A DNA stretch of 64,000 bases from positions 9,498,292-9,562,291 of the forward strand of contig NC_060909.1 of NCBI RefSeq assembly GCF_014805685.1, read 5' to 3'. Origin of the DNA: Silurus meridionalis. Lineage: Eukaryota > Chordata > Actinopteri > Siluriformes > Siluridae. The notes under the pieces were generated by a model. It saw nothing but the letters and a program-made list of their open reading frames with translations. It ran no database searches and was not told where the DNA came from. Position numbers and translations under genes: made by a program. Below are positions 1-11,170 of the stretch, one piece after another (the stretch's first letter is position 1; each line of letters opens with the position of its first letter).

Positions 1-23
1 GAATATGAAATTTACTTACATAA

Positions 24-506
24 ATAATAATAATTCTTCTTCTTCTTTCGGCTGCTCCAATTAGGGGGCACCACAGCGGATCATCCGTCTCCATACCACC
101 CTGTCTCTACATCTGCTTCTTTAAATCGAACTACCTGCATGTCTTCCCTCACCACATCCATAAACCTTCCTCTTTTCCTTCTTCCTGGTGGCTCCATTCT
201 CAGCATTCTCCTACCAATAAACCCCATGTACCTCCTCTGCACATGTCCAAACCATCTTAATCTCGCCCTCACTCACCTTGTCTCCAAAACGTCCTACATG
301 CGCTGTCCCTCTAATAAACTCATTTCTAATCCTGTCCATCCTCGTCTCTCCCAATGAAAACCTCAACATCTTCAGCTCTGCTACCTCCAGCTCCATCTGC
401 TGTCTTTTACTCAATGCCACTGTCTCTAACGCATACAACATAATAGGTCTCACCATCGTCCTATAAATGTTCCTTTTCACTCTTGCAGATACCCTTCTAT
501 CACAAC
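24..506 (-). mobile_element. RTE-type LINE, 5'-truncated 3' end
   Basis: This is the 3' terminal piece of a non-LTR retrotransposon that also occurs at about 10.1, 32.2 and 53.4 kb. Read on the minus strand it carries the C-terminal part of the reverse transcriptase protein and ends in a short (GAA)n(TAA)n tail at about 24-50. A microsatellite-like tail without poly-A is usual for RTE-clade LINEs. The homology with the other copies stops near 506, so the 5' part is missing, as expected for incomplete reverse transcription. Confidence 0.8.
81..506 (-). pseudogene. RTE reverse-transcriptase C-terminal fragment
   Basis: The minus strand encodes the region downstream of the polymerase domain: segments such as RRVSARVKR, ALSKRQQMELEVAELKMLRF, FIRGTAHVGRFGDK and, in another frame, RWFGHVQRR followed by a basic stretch. 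The same residues occur in order in the copies at 10.6-11.0, 32.2-32.7 and 55.8-56.2 kb. At least one frameshift near 240-270 splits it into two overlapping reading frames, and the catalytic FADD box and endonuclease are absent. It cannot make a working protein. Family assignment comes from recognising the conserved C-terminal block and the endonuclease of the 53.4-kb copy. Confidence 0.75.
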
Positions 507-511
507 CCAAA

Positions 512-880
512 GTGCACGAAGGAGTCATTAAAGTGCAGGAGGAAATGCCATGGTTTAGGGATGTCTCTTATACAGCTATATAGCAGGGTAAATGCAAATG
601 TTTATTAAAACTTATTTTGGCAACCTGTGGCTCCTTCTCTGCGAGCATCTCCTAATCAGTTGACAATATTCCTGCAGGACAATGCACTATAACACTGTGA
701 AATATGTTCCCTGAAGCTAAGAATATTCAAATAATAAAATGGCCAGCCAAAAGTGCTGATCTAAACCAGATTGAAAACCTCTGAAAAAAATCCTTAGTGA
801 CAAAGTTATGGCTAAAAAAACCTACTTATTAAAATGTGAAAGACACTGGAAGAAGAATAAAAAAAGATCACAAAAGAGCA
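512..880 (+). pseudogene. Tc1/mariner transposase C-terminal relic
   Basis: A decayed piece of a Tc1-like DDE transposase abuts the RTE fragment. FLQDNAL is encoded around 669-689 (second catalytic Asp at 678-680), and WPAKSADLNQIENL around 739-783 matches the family block that normally reads [15 protein letters not shown] and holds the third acidic residue. Stops and frame changes separate the two boxes, including a stop in place of the final Trp. No terminal inverted repeat is visible, so limits are approximate. The plus-strand orientation is clear from the order of the boxes. Confidence 0.65.
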
Positions 881-900
881 GTGTTTGAAACTTTTCATAA

Positions 901-1359
901 ACATGGTATAATTATTTAAAAATGGTAAAAAGACAACGTGTTATTCAGATGTTACTGGTTTTGCTGTACTTTCCGTTTAAATGCATTTTAATGTCATTAA
1001 AAGCTATAGTGATCTCAAATGTGCTCACAGTGCTGGTAATATATACATGTTAATGTTCCTCCTCACAGTGAGCTGTAGTTAAATAATCAACTCCCCATGT
1101 ATCACTTGATTTCTCAAGACTAGCTTTACATCCTGATTAGTACTGTAGGTGAGTGATACATTAGAAATCACCTTTATATTAAAATATATTCACATTTATT
1201 AATGTAAACTTTAAATAATTACTATGTACTTTAAATGTCATTAAGAAAATAAAGTCAACTATAAATAAAAACAAGTGTCAATGTGAATTATAATGAAGTC
1301 AACTTGAAATAAACAAACAGATGAATGAATGAATGTGGCCATAGACCAGACCAAGTATA
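901..1359. other. AT-rich unannotated stretch
   Basis: Nothing recognisable was seen here apart from AT-rich, apparently non-coding sequence leading into the (TA)n tract. Confidence 0.5.
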
Positions 1360-1363
1360 TATT

Positions 1364-1366
<3 letters not shown>

Positions 1367-1445
<79 letters not shown>
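1367..1445. repeat. (TA)n microsatellite
   Basis: About 40 uninterrupted TA dinucleotides form the left border of the Tc1-derivative array. TA is also the target dinucleotide of Tc1/mariner insertion. Confidence 0.95.
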
Positions 1446-1449
<4 letters not shown>

Positions 1450-1540
1450 AGTAGACACCTTGTGTGTCCAAACTTTTGGTCTGTACTGTATATATATTAG
1501 ATATACAGTACAGACCAAATGTTTATATATATTATATATA

Positions 1541-1965
1541 CAGTACAGACCAAAGTTTGGACACACCTGCTCATTCAAAGATTTTCTGTATTTTCATGAC
1601 TATGAAAATTGTAGAGTCACACTGAAGGCATCAAAACTATGAATTAACACATGTGGAATTATATACATAACAAAAAAGTGAACTAAAAATATGTCATATT
1701 GTAGGTTCTTCAAAGTAGGCATCAAGAGAATGCCAAGAGTGCAAAGCAGTAATCTAAGCAAAAGGTGGCTACTTTGAAGAACCTACAATATGACATATTT
1801 TCAGTTGTTTCACACTTTTTGTTATGTATATAATTCCATATATAATTCCACACGTGTTAATTCATAGTTTTGATGCCTTCAGTGTGAATCTACAATTTTC
1901 ATAGTCATGAAAATAAAGAAAACTCTTTGAATGAGAAGGTGTGTCCAAACTTTTGGTCTGTACTG
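1541..1965. mobile_element. Tc1-like MITE, array copy 1
   Basis: The element runs from CAGTACAGACC to GGTCTGTACTG, flanked on both sides by TA. Its two halves are inverted repeats of about 190-200 bp with an unpaired centre of about 45-50 bp. The tip matches that of the larger derivative at 56563-56984, which retains transposase sequence, so this is an internally deleted, non-autonomous Tc1-like element. It lacks a TG dinucleotide in the centre that copies 2 and 3 have. Confidence 0.85.
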
Positions 1966-2014
1966 TATATATATTATATATACAGTACAGACCAAATGTT
2001 TATATATATATATA

Positions 2015-2439
2015 CAGTACAGACCAAAGTTTGGACACCTGCTCATTCAAAGATTTTCTGTATTTTCATGACTATGAAAATTGTAGAGTCACACTGAAGG
2101 CATCAAAACTATGAATTAACACATGTGGAATTATATACATAACAAAAAAGTGAACTAAAAATATGTCATATTGTAGGTTCTTCAAAGTAGGCATCAAGAG
2201 AATGCCAAGAGTGTGCAAAGCAGTAATCTAAGCAAAAGGTGGCTACTTTGAAGAACCTACAATATGACATATTTTCAGTTGTTTCACACTTTTTGTTATG
2301 TATATAATTCCATATATAATTCCACACGTGTTAATTCATAGTTTTGATGCCTTCAGTGTGAATCTACAATTTTCATAGTCATGAAAATAAAGAAAACTCT
2401 TTGAATGAGAAGGTGTGTCCAAACTTTTGGTCTGTACTG
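2015..2439. mobile_element. Tc1-like MITE, array copy 2
   Basis: Same structure and internal deletion junction as copy 1, with near-identical sequence. It is flanked by TA-rich spacer carrying an extra element tip. Confidence 0.85.
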
Positions 2440-2507
2440 TATATATATTATATATACAGTACAGACCAAATGTTATATATATTATATATACAGTACAGAC
2501 CAAATGT

Positions 2508-2534
2508 TTATATATATATATATATATATATATA
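2508..2534. repeat. (TA)n microsatellite within array
   Basis: About 13 TA units sit between a short tip unit and the second 44-bp unit. Confidence 0.9.
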
Positions 2535-2625
2535 GTACAGTAGACACCTTGTGTGTCAAACTTTTAGTCTGTACTGTATATATATATATACAGTACAGAC
2601 CAAATGTTTATATATATTATATATA

Positions 2626-3051
2626 CAGTACAGACCAAAGTTTGGACACCTGCTCATTCAAAGATTTTCTGTATTTTCATGACTATGAAAATTGTAGAGT
2701 CACACTGAAGGCATCAAAACTATGAATTAACACATGTGGAATTATATACATAACAAAAAAGTGAACTAAAAATATGTCATATTGTAGGTTCTTCAAAGTA
2801 GGCATCAAGAGAATGCCAAGAGTGTGCAAAGCAGTAATCTAAGCAAAAGGTGGCTACTTTGAAGAACCTACAATATGACATATTTTCAGTTGTTTCACAC
2901 TTTTTTGTTATGTATATAATTCCATATATAATTCCACACGTGTTAATTCATAGTTTTGATGCCTTCAGTGTGAATCTACAATTTTCATAGTCATGAAAAT
3001 AAAGAAAACTCTTTGAATGAGAAGGTGTGTCCAAACTTTTGGTCTGTACTG
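2626..3051. mobile_element. Tc1-like MITE, array copy 3
   Basis: Same inverted-repeat element as copies 1 and 2, one base longer in a T-run. All three share the same deletion junction, which argues for duplication of the locus rather than three separate insertions. Confidence 0.85.
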
Positions 3052-3070
3052 TATATATATTATATATACA

Positions 3071-3129
<59 letters not shown>
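3071..3129. repeat. (TA)n microsatellite
   Basis: About 29 TA units directly follow copy 3 of the array. Confidence 0.95.
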
Positions 3130-3133
<4 letters not shown>

Positions 3134-3168
3134 AGTAGACACCTTGTGTGTCAAACTTTTAGTCTGTA

Positions 3169-3171
<3 letters not shown>

Positions 3172-3238
<67 letters not shown>
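3172..3238. repeat. (TA)n microsatellite, right border of array
   Basis: About 33 TA units close the array after the third 43-44 bp unit. Confidence 0.95.
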
Positions 3239-3241
<3 letters not shown>

Positions 3242-3302
3242 TACAAAAATACATGACTAGGCACGGTTTGAAGGGGGAAAAAAAGGACAATGTGTTAATT
3301 AC

Positions 3303-3731
3303 ATGTTTTACAGAAAATTAAAGTATGGCTTCATTATGCACATGTTATGCAGCATTATGTATGCTATTTTCAAATTTAATTATACTACAGCTTGCCGCTT
3401 CTATGAGTCGCACATGCTAATATTTGCTAACGTATCTTTTCTGTTAAGCAAGGAAAAAAAAGAAAATCCAAAACATTTTGACTTGTCTGAAACATTTGGT
3501 TTTTCTGAATGGATCATTTTTATTTTCTTTTTACTGCCTGCCTGTAATTGCTTCCTGCAGAGTTCATTCCTCTTCCATGAAGCCCCACAATCATCTGATA
3601 TTGTGCCAACACATGAGGCATTTTATTCGGTACAAGCATTGGCGTATTTGTCTTTAATATCTTCTTTTAAGGAAGCTTGTTTTTTGCTTCGGCATGCTGA
3701 GAGAATGCGTGTAAGGAGGCCGAGTTTGTAA
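3303..3731 (+). other. 142-codon open reading frame, function not recognised
   Basis: This is the longest reading frame in the first 10 kb that is not made by a repeat. It would begin MFYRKLKYGFIMHML and end MRVRRPSL. It has several hydrophobic stretches but no domain I recognise, no splice-site logic that ties it to a gene, and no repeat structure. In AT-rich DNA a frame of this length can occur by chance. Its 3' half overlaps a compositionally distinct island (3560-4010), so sequence constraint, if any, may not be coding. Confidence 0.15.
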
Positions 3732-4010
3732 TGGTGCTTGAAAAAAAAGAAGGGGCGAACATTAATCATGTGTCTCTTTCATTTGCCGTGATGCATAAAA
3801 CACGGAAATCTGTTGATCTGTGCACACAAGAAGGGAGTAAATAGGAGTGCTTCATAGCTCATTCCCTGCAGAGCTGGAGGAAGGTTACTGTCTTTCCGCC
3901 CATCTCTCAACTGCTTCAAATCAACCCAGTTATTCCCGACACAACCACACGCCAATTAGAGTGCTCTCACAGTAGTGCTGATGGACTTAACAGGCACTTT
4001 TCTTAAGTTC
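3560..4010. promoter_or_regulatory. Possible conserved non-coding island
   Basis: This stretch is richer in G and C than its surroundings, free of simple repeats and transposon signatures, and contains no convincing exon. Such islands in a gene desert are candidates for conserved enhancers. This is inferred from composition only. Confidence 0.25.
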
Positions 4011-5345
4011 CCTTCCACTCACAGTGCTTTTTTAAGTTTAAAGAAATCTATAAACAAACTCTGGCATATGGGGAATTTTTCCCTTTCTCATGCCATGAGC
4101 TGAAATGGTCTGATTTATAATGTCTAACTACCAACATAATTTAAGGATTTGTTTAAACCCTAAGAAGAAGGTGGACTATTATTTTCCATGCTTTCAAGAT
4201 ACATCAGGGTCTCATTTCACATCAAGATCAACACTGTTATGCTATAAGTGGTTGCTCGCTTTTATCATAAATTACTGTATCTGAAGATGTTATAACAAAT
4301 TCACCTTTTACTTCCTAAACATTTCAGCTTTTTTTGTATTTCAATTTAAATATATAGCATACAAACTAAATACTGCAGTCTTATTCAACAGATATTTTTT
4401 TTATAACCAAGCTTGTTAATGCTATCTGTAGTTAAACTGCACTTAATCATGTCAGTGCAGTAGAACCATAAAGAGTACAGAAGTATAATAATTGCACTTT
4501 ATACTGCTCAATACATAATTGTAGCTTTAAAGTAAAAGATAATAAAACGTTGACACCAAGGACCTTTTCAAATATAGTACAGTAATGAAAACAGTACCAT
4601 ACTCCAAATAGAAATCTACAGTTTGTTTCCTTTATTTCTAAAAGAGTATCCATGCATATAAACACTTATTTATCTTTTCAAAGTGTGATCCATGAAGCAT
4701 AGTATGTTTATTGAAAATATTGTTACCTTGTTTTATAGTATTATCAAGTATTATCACGTTTTTGGGGGTTTTTGTTTTGTTTTTGATTGTTTGACTGTTT
4801 ACTTAAACATACTGCAAATGTCAAACTCCTGTGATTTATCAATTTAAAGTTCAGGAATAACAAAAACTAAATAAAGCTCTAGGGTTCCAAAAACTAGCCA
4901 TTATATTACTTATGCATATTTAGATAATTAGCCTAATGTTTATAAATAGATTATGGTCATAAATTAAATCCATTTCTGGCTTTAAAATGCCACTAGTTAA
5001 TTTATATATGTTTATATATGGTATATGGTATCTTGTATATGTTGTATATAATGGTTTAAAAGGCTTAAGTCTCTTAAGTTTACTCATTGACAAAAGAAAA
5101 AAGCATAAAAAGGCTCCACGCTCTAAACCAGTTAATTAGAGATCAGAAGAAACAGCTGTACCTTTAACAGAACAACAATTTAGGATACATTTAAAAAGGA
5201 AGGGTGTGCAAATTTTTGCAATCAGCTGTATTATTCATGATGGATTATTTAGATCATAGCAGTGTTCTGAAATCCATTAAAACTAAGAACCCCATTTAAG
5301 CTTGGGGGTCAATCTAGCTTTACTAGATTTTAAATATTTGAAACA
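4011..5345. other. AT-rich unannotated stretch
   Basis: Non-coding AT-rich DNA with short homopolymer runs. No gene or known element was seen. Confidence 0.5.
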
Positions 5346-5385
<40 letters not shown>

Positions 5386-5450
5386 GTAGTAGTAGTAGTA
5401 GTAGTAGTAGAAGTGGTAGTAGTAGTAGTATTGTAGCAGCAGTAGCAGAC
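5346..5450. repeat. (ATT)n then (AGT)n compound microsatellite
   Basis: About 13 ATT units run into perfect, then imperfect, AGT/AGC units. Confidence 0.95.
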
Positions 5451-5710
5451 ATATACACATTTACAGAAAAAAAATTCTTATTATATTCCATTCAACATGA
5501 AAAAATTGAAAAAGGTTGTGATTTCCACCAGTGTATCAAAATGACAGACCCTGGTTTTGCTTCACTGACCTCCATTCTGAGATCCATTGGTATAAAAGGG
5601 TTGTTATTCTCTCCACATTCACCAGTGTTTTGTCTGGTTTCACTGTTGGTACCTGTGTTTGACCTTGGGGTAGACTATTGGAGTTTTACCCTCTTTCCCC
5701 TCTTGTGCCC

Positions 5711-5713
5711 TCT

Positions 5714-5769
<56 letters not shown>
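5711..5769. repeat. (CT)n microsatellite
   Basis: About 28 CT units with one TTT interruption. Confidence 0.95.
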
Positions 5770-5772
<3 letters not shown>

Positions 5773-5859
5773 TTATTTTTTTACCCATTCTCTTATCTGA
5801 TTCACACACACATCCAAGACTCCATTTACTCTTTCTTAAAACCTCCACTTGTTTCCACT

Positions 5860-6110
5860 TTTCTTCTCCGATTAAAAGCAGGAGTAGGGCCTCAGTTGGC
5901 GTGCCTGTGTGTTTATTATAAAGAGGTCATTGTTGTTTAATGGCAGGGCGAGCTGCACAGATCTCAAAAGAAAGCTGGTACTGTAGCTTTCACTGCATTT
6001 CTTTACCTGAAGCCTTCACCAGGAGAATAGACTGTTTATTGACCATGAGCTTTCGTGCTAAATTAGATTTGACGCGATGTTACTTCACCTTGTTTTGGTG
6101 TGATAACAGA
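5860..6110. promoter_or_regulatory. Possible conserved non-coding island
   Basis: Balanced-composition, non-repetitive sequence between AT-rich flanks, with no exon signature. It is a candidate regulatory element on composition alone. Confidence 0.25.
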
Positions 6111-6810
6111 AAAAGAAAGAAAAATATTCTTGACCATTTTGGTTTTGTTTTAATTCATGTTCATGTTTTAATTCAACTTCATGTTTGATTGCTATACGGA
6201 ATCGATAGATTCGCATACTAATTTACATGTGAGGGATAAACTTTGGTGAAGATTATTTTTCAATTTAATAGAAACAAGAACAATATTAGGTACTTACTTA
6301 ACATAGTATATAAGTTAACCAGAGCTTCAGCCATTTATGGTTATCAACTTCTTTCAGATGTTTGTAGCAACAATTTCTCAGATTTGGCCTGTAAATGGAT
6401 TTCATACGTGAGTATTCAATTAAAATCTATAATCCAGTGACATAAAATTTGTTTCTTAACAAAAAAACAAAATGGTTGTTTGACTAGTGATTATGTTATA
6501 TTTTTAATGTTTTAATAGTTCATTCATGGCTCTAAATATGACAATTGGTTGTGGTTATGTATTGTTTTACAATGCTGTTTCATTACCATTAACAGGTTAA
6601 GCCTTTTTTATAAAGTCAGAAAAGCCATTTGTCTTGAATTTGAATGTATAAAGTCAATGATGAAAATAAATTTTAAACAAGCAATAATAAGTTACAAAAA
6701 ATCTATTTAAAGTGCCTGTGAAACCTTTTCTTTTTTAAATATCTTAATTTATGTAACTAGATCCTCTTCCGATTAGTTATTTTATTTATCAAAGTAATTT
6801 AGAATAAGTG
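6111..6810. other. AT-rich unannotated stretch
   Basis: Nothing recognisable was seen here. Confidence 0.5.
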
Positions 6811-6890
6811 CATGTCATGTCAAGTCAAGTTTATTTGTATAGCGCTTTTCACAACAGACATTGTCTCAAAGCAGCTTTACAGAAATACAT
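6811..6890 (-). repeat. Dispersed teleost LINE/SINE 3' tail
   Basis: On the minus strand it reads AAAGCTGCTTTGAGACAATG, then GTGAAAAGCGCTATACAAAT and an AACTTGACTTGACATG end. This tail is very common in teleost genomes and recurs, more diverged and in the other orientation, at 63480-63640. The parent family is not named here with certainty. Confidence 0.7.
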
Positions 6891-8783
6891 GTGATTGGCT
6901 TAATCTGAAACAGAAAATTTGCTACAGAAGCCACACTCGGCCATGTTCAAAAAGTTATAGTTGATGAACTACAGCCAAGTTTTGTCATATTTTTATCATC
7001 TCTGCTGCAGTATCTCCAAACTCCCCCACACACCCACAAGTATTTAGAGTGGTCTGCTGTAACACTTTGCTGGGTCTACATCCAAACCACGTTCTTCCAG
7101 TTAATGACCCCTGCCATAAAGGTTTAAATACTTTGTTTTACTACAACTTCATTTATATTTGAGTGCAGAGCCTGGTATTTCAAAAAAACATTGAGCAGTG
7201 TAGTGCTCATGGAGTTTAGGGAATATAATAAACTCTAACTTGAGTCTGTTTTTAAGATTAGCCACTTATGTACTTGAATCATTACTATCTAATTTGCTAA
7301 TTACATTTTGGCCATATTTCCTCAAATTAATGTTTTCTGGTCAATATCTAAAGTTTTCACCCAACATATATATGTTTTTCTTTCTTTGTTTACAACCTAT
7401 TGTTTGATGTGGATTGTGGATATTTTGACAATTCGTTAGCATTAGTAGAAATGTTATATATTTAAAGTCTAGATTAGTGAAATATAGTTTGGAGTGCATC
7501 AAGGTTTATTTCTGGGCCCCTTTGAGTCCATTCTTTATATTTATTCATTGGAATTCTACACAGATGTTGAGGCTATTTGGCTAACTGTTATACAGGGCTG
7601 ATCACCTCTATTCCCCAACATATAATTTAAGGTCAGTATTCAATTATTTTTGCGCTAATGTTTCTTTCAGCTTTACTCTTTATTTGACCTTGCACCAGTG
7701 ATTTGTTCTTGCATGTGACAGTCTGAAATTGAATTAATTGCATATTTTCGGCTCCACACGACACAGAGACAGGTAATTCTTTTCTTTTTCACTTCTGTTT
7801 AGTGGTTCCTTGTCCACTTGTCCAATGTCAATTTATGCATTTTTTCTTTATTTTTGACAGGCACTGTGTGTTCTGGTTTTGGCAGATCTAAAATATCAAC
7901 ACAAGATTACACAGTTGGCCTTAAATTATGATTGGGAGGGGATAAGTGGAAAGTGACAAACAAACTAACCTGCATGCTTTTATTGTTTGTTTATCCTCCT
8001 ATTACAATTTGGTAGAACAAAAAATAAATAAATATATAATTATATTTTAATGTAAACCATTTTATACTAAAAATACCAGAATGTGTGTTTTTAATGACAT
8101 TTAAAGCTCTGGAATACTGTGCTGATTTATATTGTTTTATATTTTTTTAAACAGTATACAGTAACCCACTATGTTCCCTTTACTTTATTTTTTATTAGAC
8201 CTGCTTGAAATCCCTAATACCTTTATTATTTCAAATTTGTAGCCTATAAACTGTCAGAATGTTTTCATTATATATTCCTAATTTTAAGATTTCATACTTT
8301 CTTATTGTTTTAGACTTACTCTAAAGCACAACCTTTGTTGTGTTAAATGTGCTCCATACCTAAAAGATTGTAATACAACAAAAACAAATTAAATGAATTA
8401 CAATCAAATTAATAAAAGAAATTTTGTAGACTGACATAAAATTTGTGGTACAAGTACAGGTAAGAATGTTCTATATACCGCCACATTAATAGATGTGTAC
8501 CCTCTTATTATTAATGATTTGTGCTGCCATTTATAAAGATATGTTATTTTATTACTATCAAAGTATTTACTGAGTGTTTTTTTTTTTTTTTATGTAAATC
8601 GCTTTGGAGTTTAAAGTGAAATGTGCTTCATTGAAAACATAAGTAGTAAATGATTTACAATTAATAATTACCCAATCTTAGTCAGATATTCATTATAATT
8701 GTAATAATTTAACATGGCAAAAACATTATACTGCTGCACATTACTAGGAGCTTACAGGGAAACAAATAAAATAGTCCAGATAT
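6891..8783. other. AT-rich unannotated stretch
   Basis: Unique-looking, AT-rich DNA. About 7610-7770 is slightly less AT-rich. No exon, RNA gene or transposon was recognised. Confidence 0.5.
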
Positions 8784-9400
8784 ATGAAGGCATGTTATTT
8801 GCTGTACTTCACAGAGAAATATTGGAAGAGAGGCAGCCCTCAACAACGCACTCTAGATGTGGAATATCGATCTACTCGTTGCAGTTATAAATGGAGTCTT
8901 TTTGGATTTCTACACTTCTGGCCACACTGGAATGTTGACTTTGTTGCAGAGTCTTGCAGATTTATTTTTTTCCTCCTCTTGATGTAAGCTGTCACTCTCC
9001 TGCTGCACCATTTCACCCCAGAGCCTGAACTAAAAACTATATTTATGTCAAAATTGTTGTTTAAAATCCCGCAGCTCTCAACTTCTGAAAGGCAATTTGT
9101 TTTGACACCTCATCGTCTTGCTTTAAGACAAAATGATATATTGAACGTTGACTTTGTTTCTGATGTTTCTGTATTGTGTTTGCAGACTTGGTTCGAGTTT
9201 CCACATGAGCAAATAGTATCCAGGGTGCATCTCTCTCACTCTCTTGACTTAACCTGCAATTAGTCCAGATTTCTGCTGGCCATTATGTCCATAAAAAAGT
9301 GCCAAGCCATGTGTTTGTTCGGTCAACAGGGACGATCTAATACCTTTTAACATTTTAAACCGCTGCTTGCAATTACATGCAAATCAAAGTCTGATTAGGC
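8784..9400. promoter_or_regulatory. Possible conserved non-coding cluster
   Basis: Two adjoining islands (about 8820-9010 and 9050-9400) are richer in G and C than the AT-rich surroundings. Short open frames here match no family I know. They are candidate enhancers, inferred from composition only. Confidence 0.25.
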
Positions 9401-10125
9401 TCTTAAAAATTAATGTATTCATTTCATGCAATTTGCAAATTCTTATTTCTCTATTATCAGCCTATTTTGATAATGGAGAGGTACTAGTAGCTTTGTTTCA
9501 GATGTGAGAAATATTAAACCAATTAAAAAAAGTTTCAATGGTTCAACATTTTAAAACCAAATTTATATATGATTATGAAATGGCATACAGTACATAATAC
9601 CTGACTTCATTTGTACTTAGATTTTACATGTTTGCAATTAAATTTTTTGTTTTAATAATCAGAGTCAGCTCCTGGTGAAATAGAGAAGATTATCAAAAGG
9701 TTGTTTAGATCCACGCAATGCTAGAGCACATTACCAAGAGCCAAGGGATCTAAACTGGTCGTGTTCTCTGGGGGAAGGAGCATAATCTATACCTTGTAGT
9801 GCTGTTATTGATAATGGGAATCATGGGCATATGTGAGCTCAAGTATGTTAAAGAGAGCAGTTTTTGCTGTTATGCTAGTTAAGATGTTAGACGTACAAGG
9901 TTGACAAGGTAGGATCTACATTATAGGGGATTGTCAGGCTTGAATGACAGGCTAAAGTATCTTGTGTCTAGGTATTTTAGAGGTGGGCAGGGTGGATATA
10001 TAAAGAACAAGGTATTGGAGGCAGTGTTCATTAGACTAATGTTGAAGAAAGCTAAATAGTTAGTACTAGTAGGCAGACACAAATGATTATACGAACATGG
10101 ATTTTTTTTTTTTTAGTTGCATTTG
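9401..10125. other. Unannotated stretch
   Basis: AT-rich, then from about 9660 moderately mixed sequence that looks like an old unidentified repeat or unique DNA. Nothing could be named. Confidence 0.4.
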
Positions 10126-10239
10126 CACACTAACAACCCAGCCATTAGGTTTGCACAAACCAGTGCATTTTTAGTGTAAAACATGTGCCAAATCAAATAT
10201 GCGGATCACAAAAGTGAAATTCATACCAGATCGGTCTAT

Positions 10240-11090
10240 GTAAGGGTGGTGCAGTACATGTATGAGGACAGGGTGACAGCAGTGAAGGGTGCAGTAGGAA
10301 TGACAGACTGGTTCAAGGTGGAGGTTGGACTGCATCAAGGATCGGCTATAAGCCCTTTCCTGTTTGCTGTAGTGATGAACATGCTGAGGGACGAGGTCAG
10401 ACAGGAGTCTCCATGGACTATGATGTTTGCGGATGATATTGTGATTTGTGGTGAGAGTAGAGACCAGGTTGAGAAGAGCCTGGATAGGTGGAGGTATGCA
10501 CTGGAGAGAAAGGGAATGAAAGTCAGTGGAAGTAAGACAGAGTACATGTGTGTGAATGGCAGTGCAGGAGAAGGTGGAGAAGTTCAGGTACCTGGGGTCA
10601 ACAGTGAAGAGTGAGGGCAGGGTGGAGTGGGTGGAGAAGAGTGATAGCAGGAGTGATTTGTGATAGAAGGGTATCTGCAAGAGTGAAAGGTAAAGTTTAT
10701 AGGACTGTGTTGAGACCTGCAATGTTGTTTGGTTTAGAAACAGTGGCATTAAGTAAAAGACAGGAGGTGGAACTGAAGGTAGCAGCAGAGCTGAAGATGT
10801 TGAGGTTTTCATTGGGAGTGATGAGGATGGACAGAATTAGAAATGAGTTTATTAGAAGGACAGCACATGTAGGCGTTTTGGAGACAAGGTTAGGGAGGAG
10901 AGATTGAGATGGTTTGGACATGTGCAGAGGAGGGATATAGGGTATATCGGTAGGAGAGTGCTGAGGATGAAGCCACCAGGAAGGGGGAAAAGCGGAAGGC
11001 CAAGGAGGCGGTTAATGGATGTGGTGAGGGAAGACATGCAGGTAGTTGAGTTGAGAGGCAGATGTAGAGGACACGTGGAGACTGATGATC
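10240..11090 (+). pseudogene. RTE reverse transcriptase, C-terminal two-thirds, broken
   Basis: The coding part begins inside the polymerase: QGSAISPFLFAVVMN (palm region) and the catalytic FADD box at 10426-10437 within PWTMMFADDIVI. The C-terminal block follows: RRVSARVKGKVYRTVLRP, ALSKRQEVELKV, RWFGHVQRR and a basic tail. The frame changes near 10610 and again near 10890, and there is no endonuclease. RTE proteins normally carry an apurinic-type endonuclease, a reverse transcriptase and a short C-terminal domain in one frame. This copy is a dead internal-deletion derivative. Confidence 0.8.
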
Positions 11091-11115
11091 CGCTGTGGCG
11101 TCCCCTGATGGGAGA

Positions 11116-11168
11116 AAAAGAAAAAGAAAAGAAGAAAAAGAAGAAGAAGAAGAAGAAGAAGAAGAAGA
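11116..11168 (+). repeat. (AAG)n tail of the RTE copy
   Basis: A purine-only trinucleotide tract follows the conserved RTE 3' terminus, comparable to the tails at 24-50 (minus strand) and 56352-56413. Confidence 0.9.
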
Positions 11169-11170
11169 TT

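Larger units (their letters stand above)
1446..3171. repeat. Compound tandem array of Tc1-derived short elements
   Basis: The block holds three copies of a roughly 425-bp inverted-repeat element plus short spacers of two recurring kinds. One is a 30-40 bp unit starting CAGTACAGACCAAATG and running into TA dinucleotides (about 1505, 1983, 2456, 2489 and 2591). The other is a 43-44 bp unit starting GTACAGTAGACACC and ending CTGTACTG (1446, 2535 and 3130). All units begin or end with the element tip CAGTACAGACC or its complement. Spacing of the three larger copies is 474 and 611 bp, so the array is not strictly periodic. Confidence 0.85.
10126..11170 (+). mobile_element. RTE-type LINE with large internal deletion
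   Basis: The first 110 bases (to about 10240) match the 5' untranslated region of the 53.4-kb copy, including ACATGTGCCAAATCAAATAT. The sequence then jumps directly into the reverse-transcriptase palm and continues to a 3' (AAG)n tail. About 1.9 kb present in the 53.4-kb copy (endonuclease and N-terminal part of the polymerase) is missing, while both ends are retained. Confidence 0.85.

Noticed and set aside
1259..3260. Several open frames of alternating Tyr-Ile
   Set aside because: They are translations of (TA)n arrays and Tc1-derived tips.
10171..10812. 213-codon minus-strand open frame
   Set aside because: It is the antisense shadow of the RTE polymerase, which has recognisable motifs on the plus strand.
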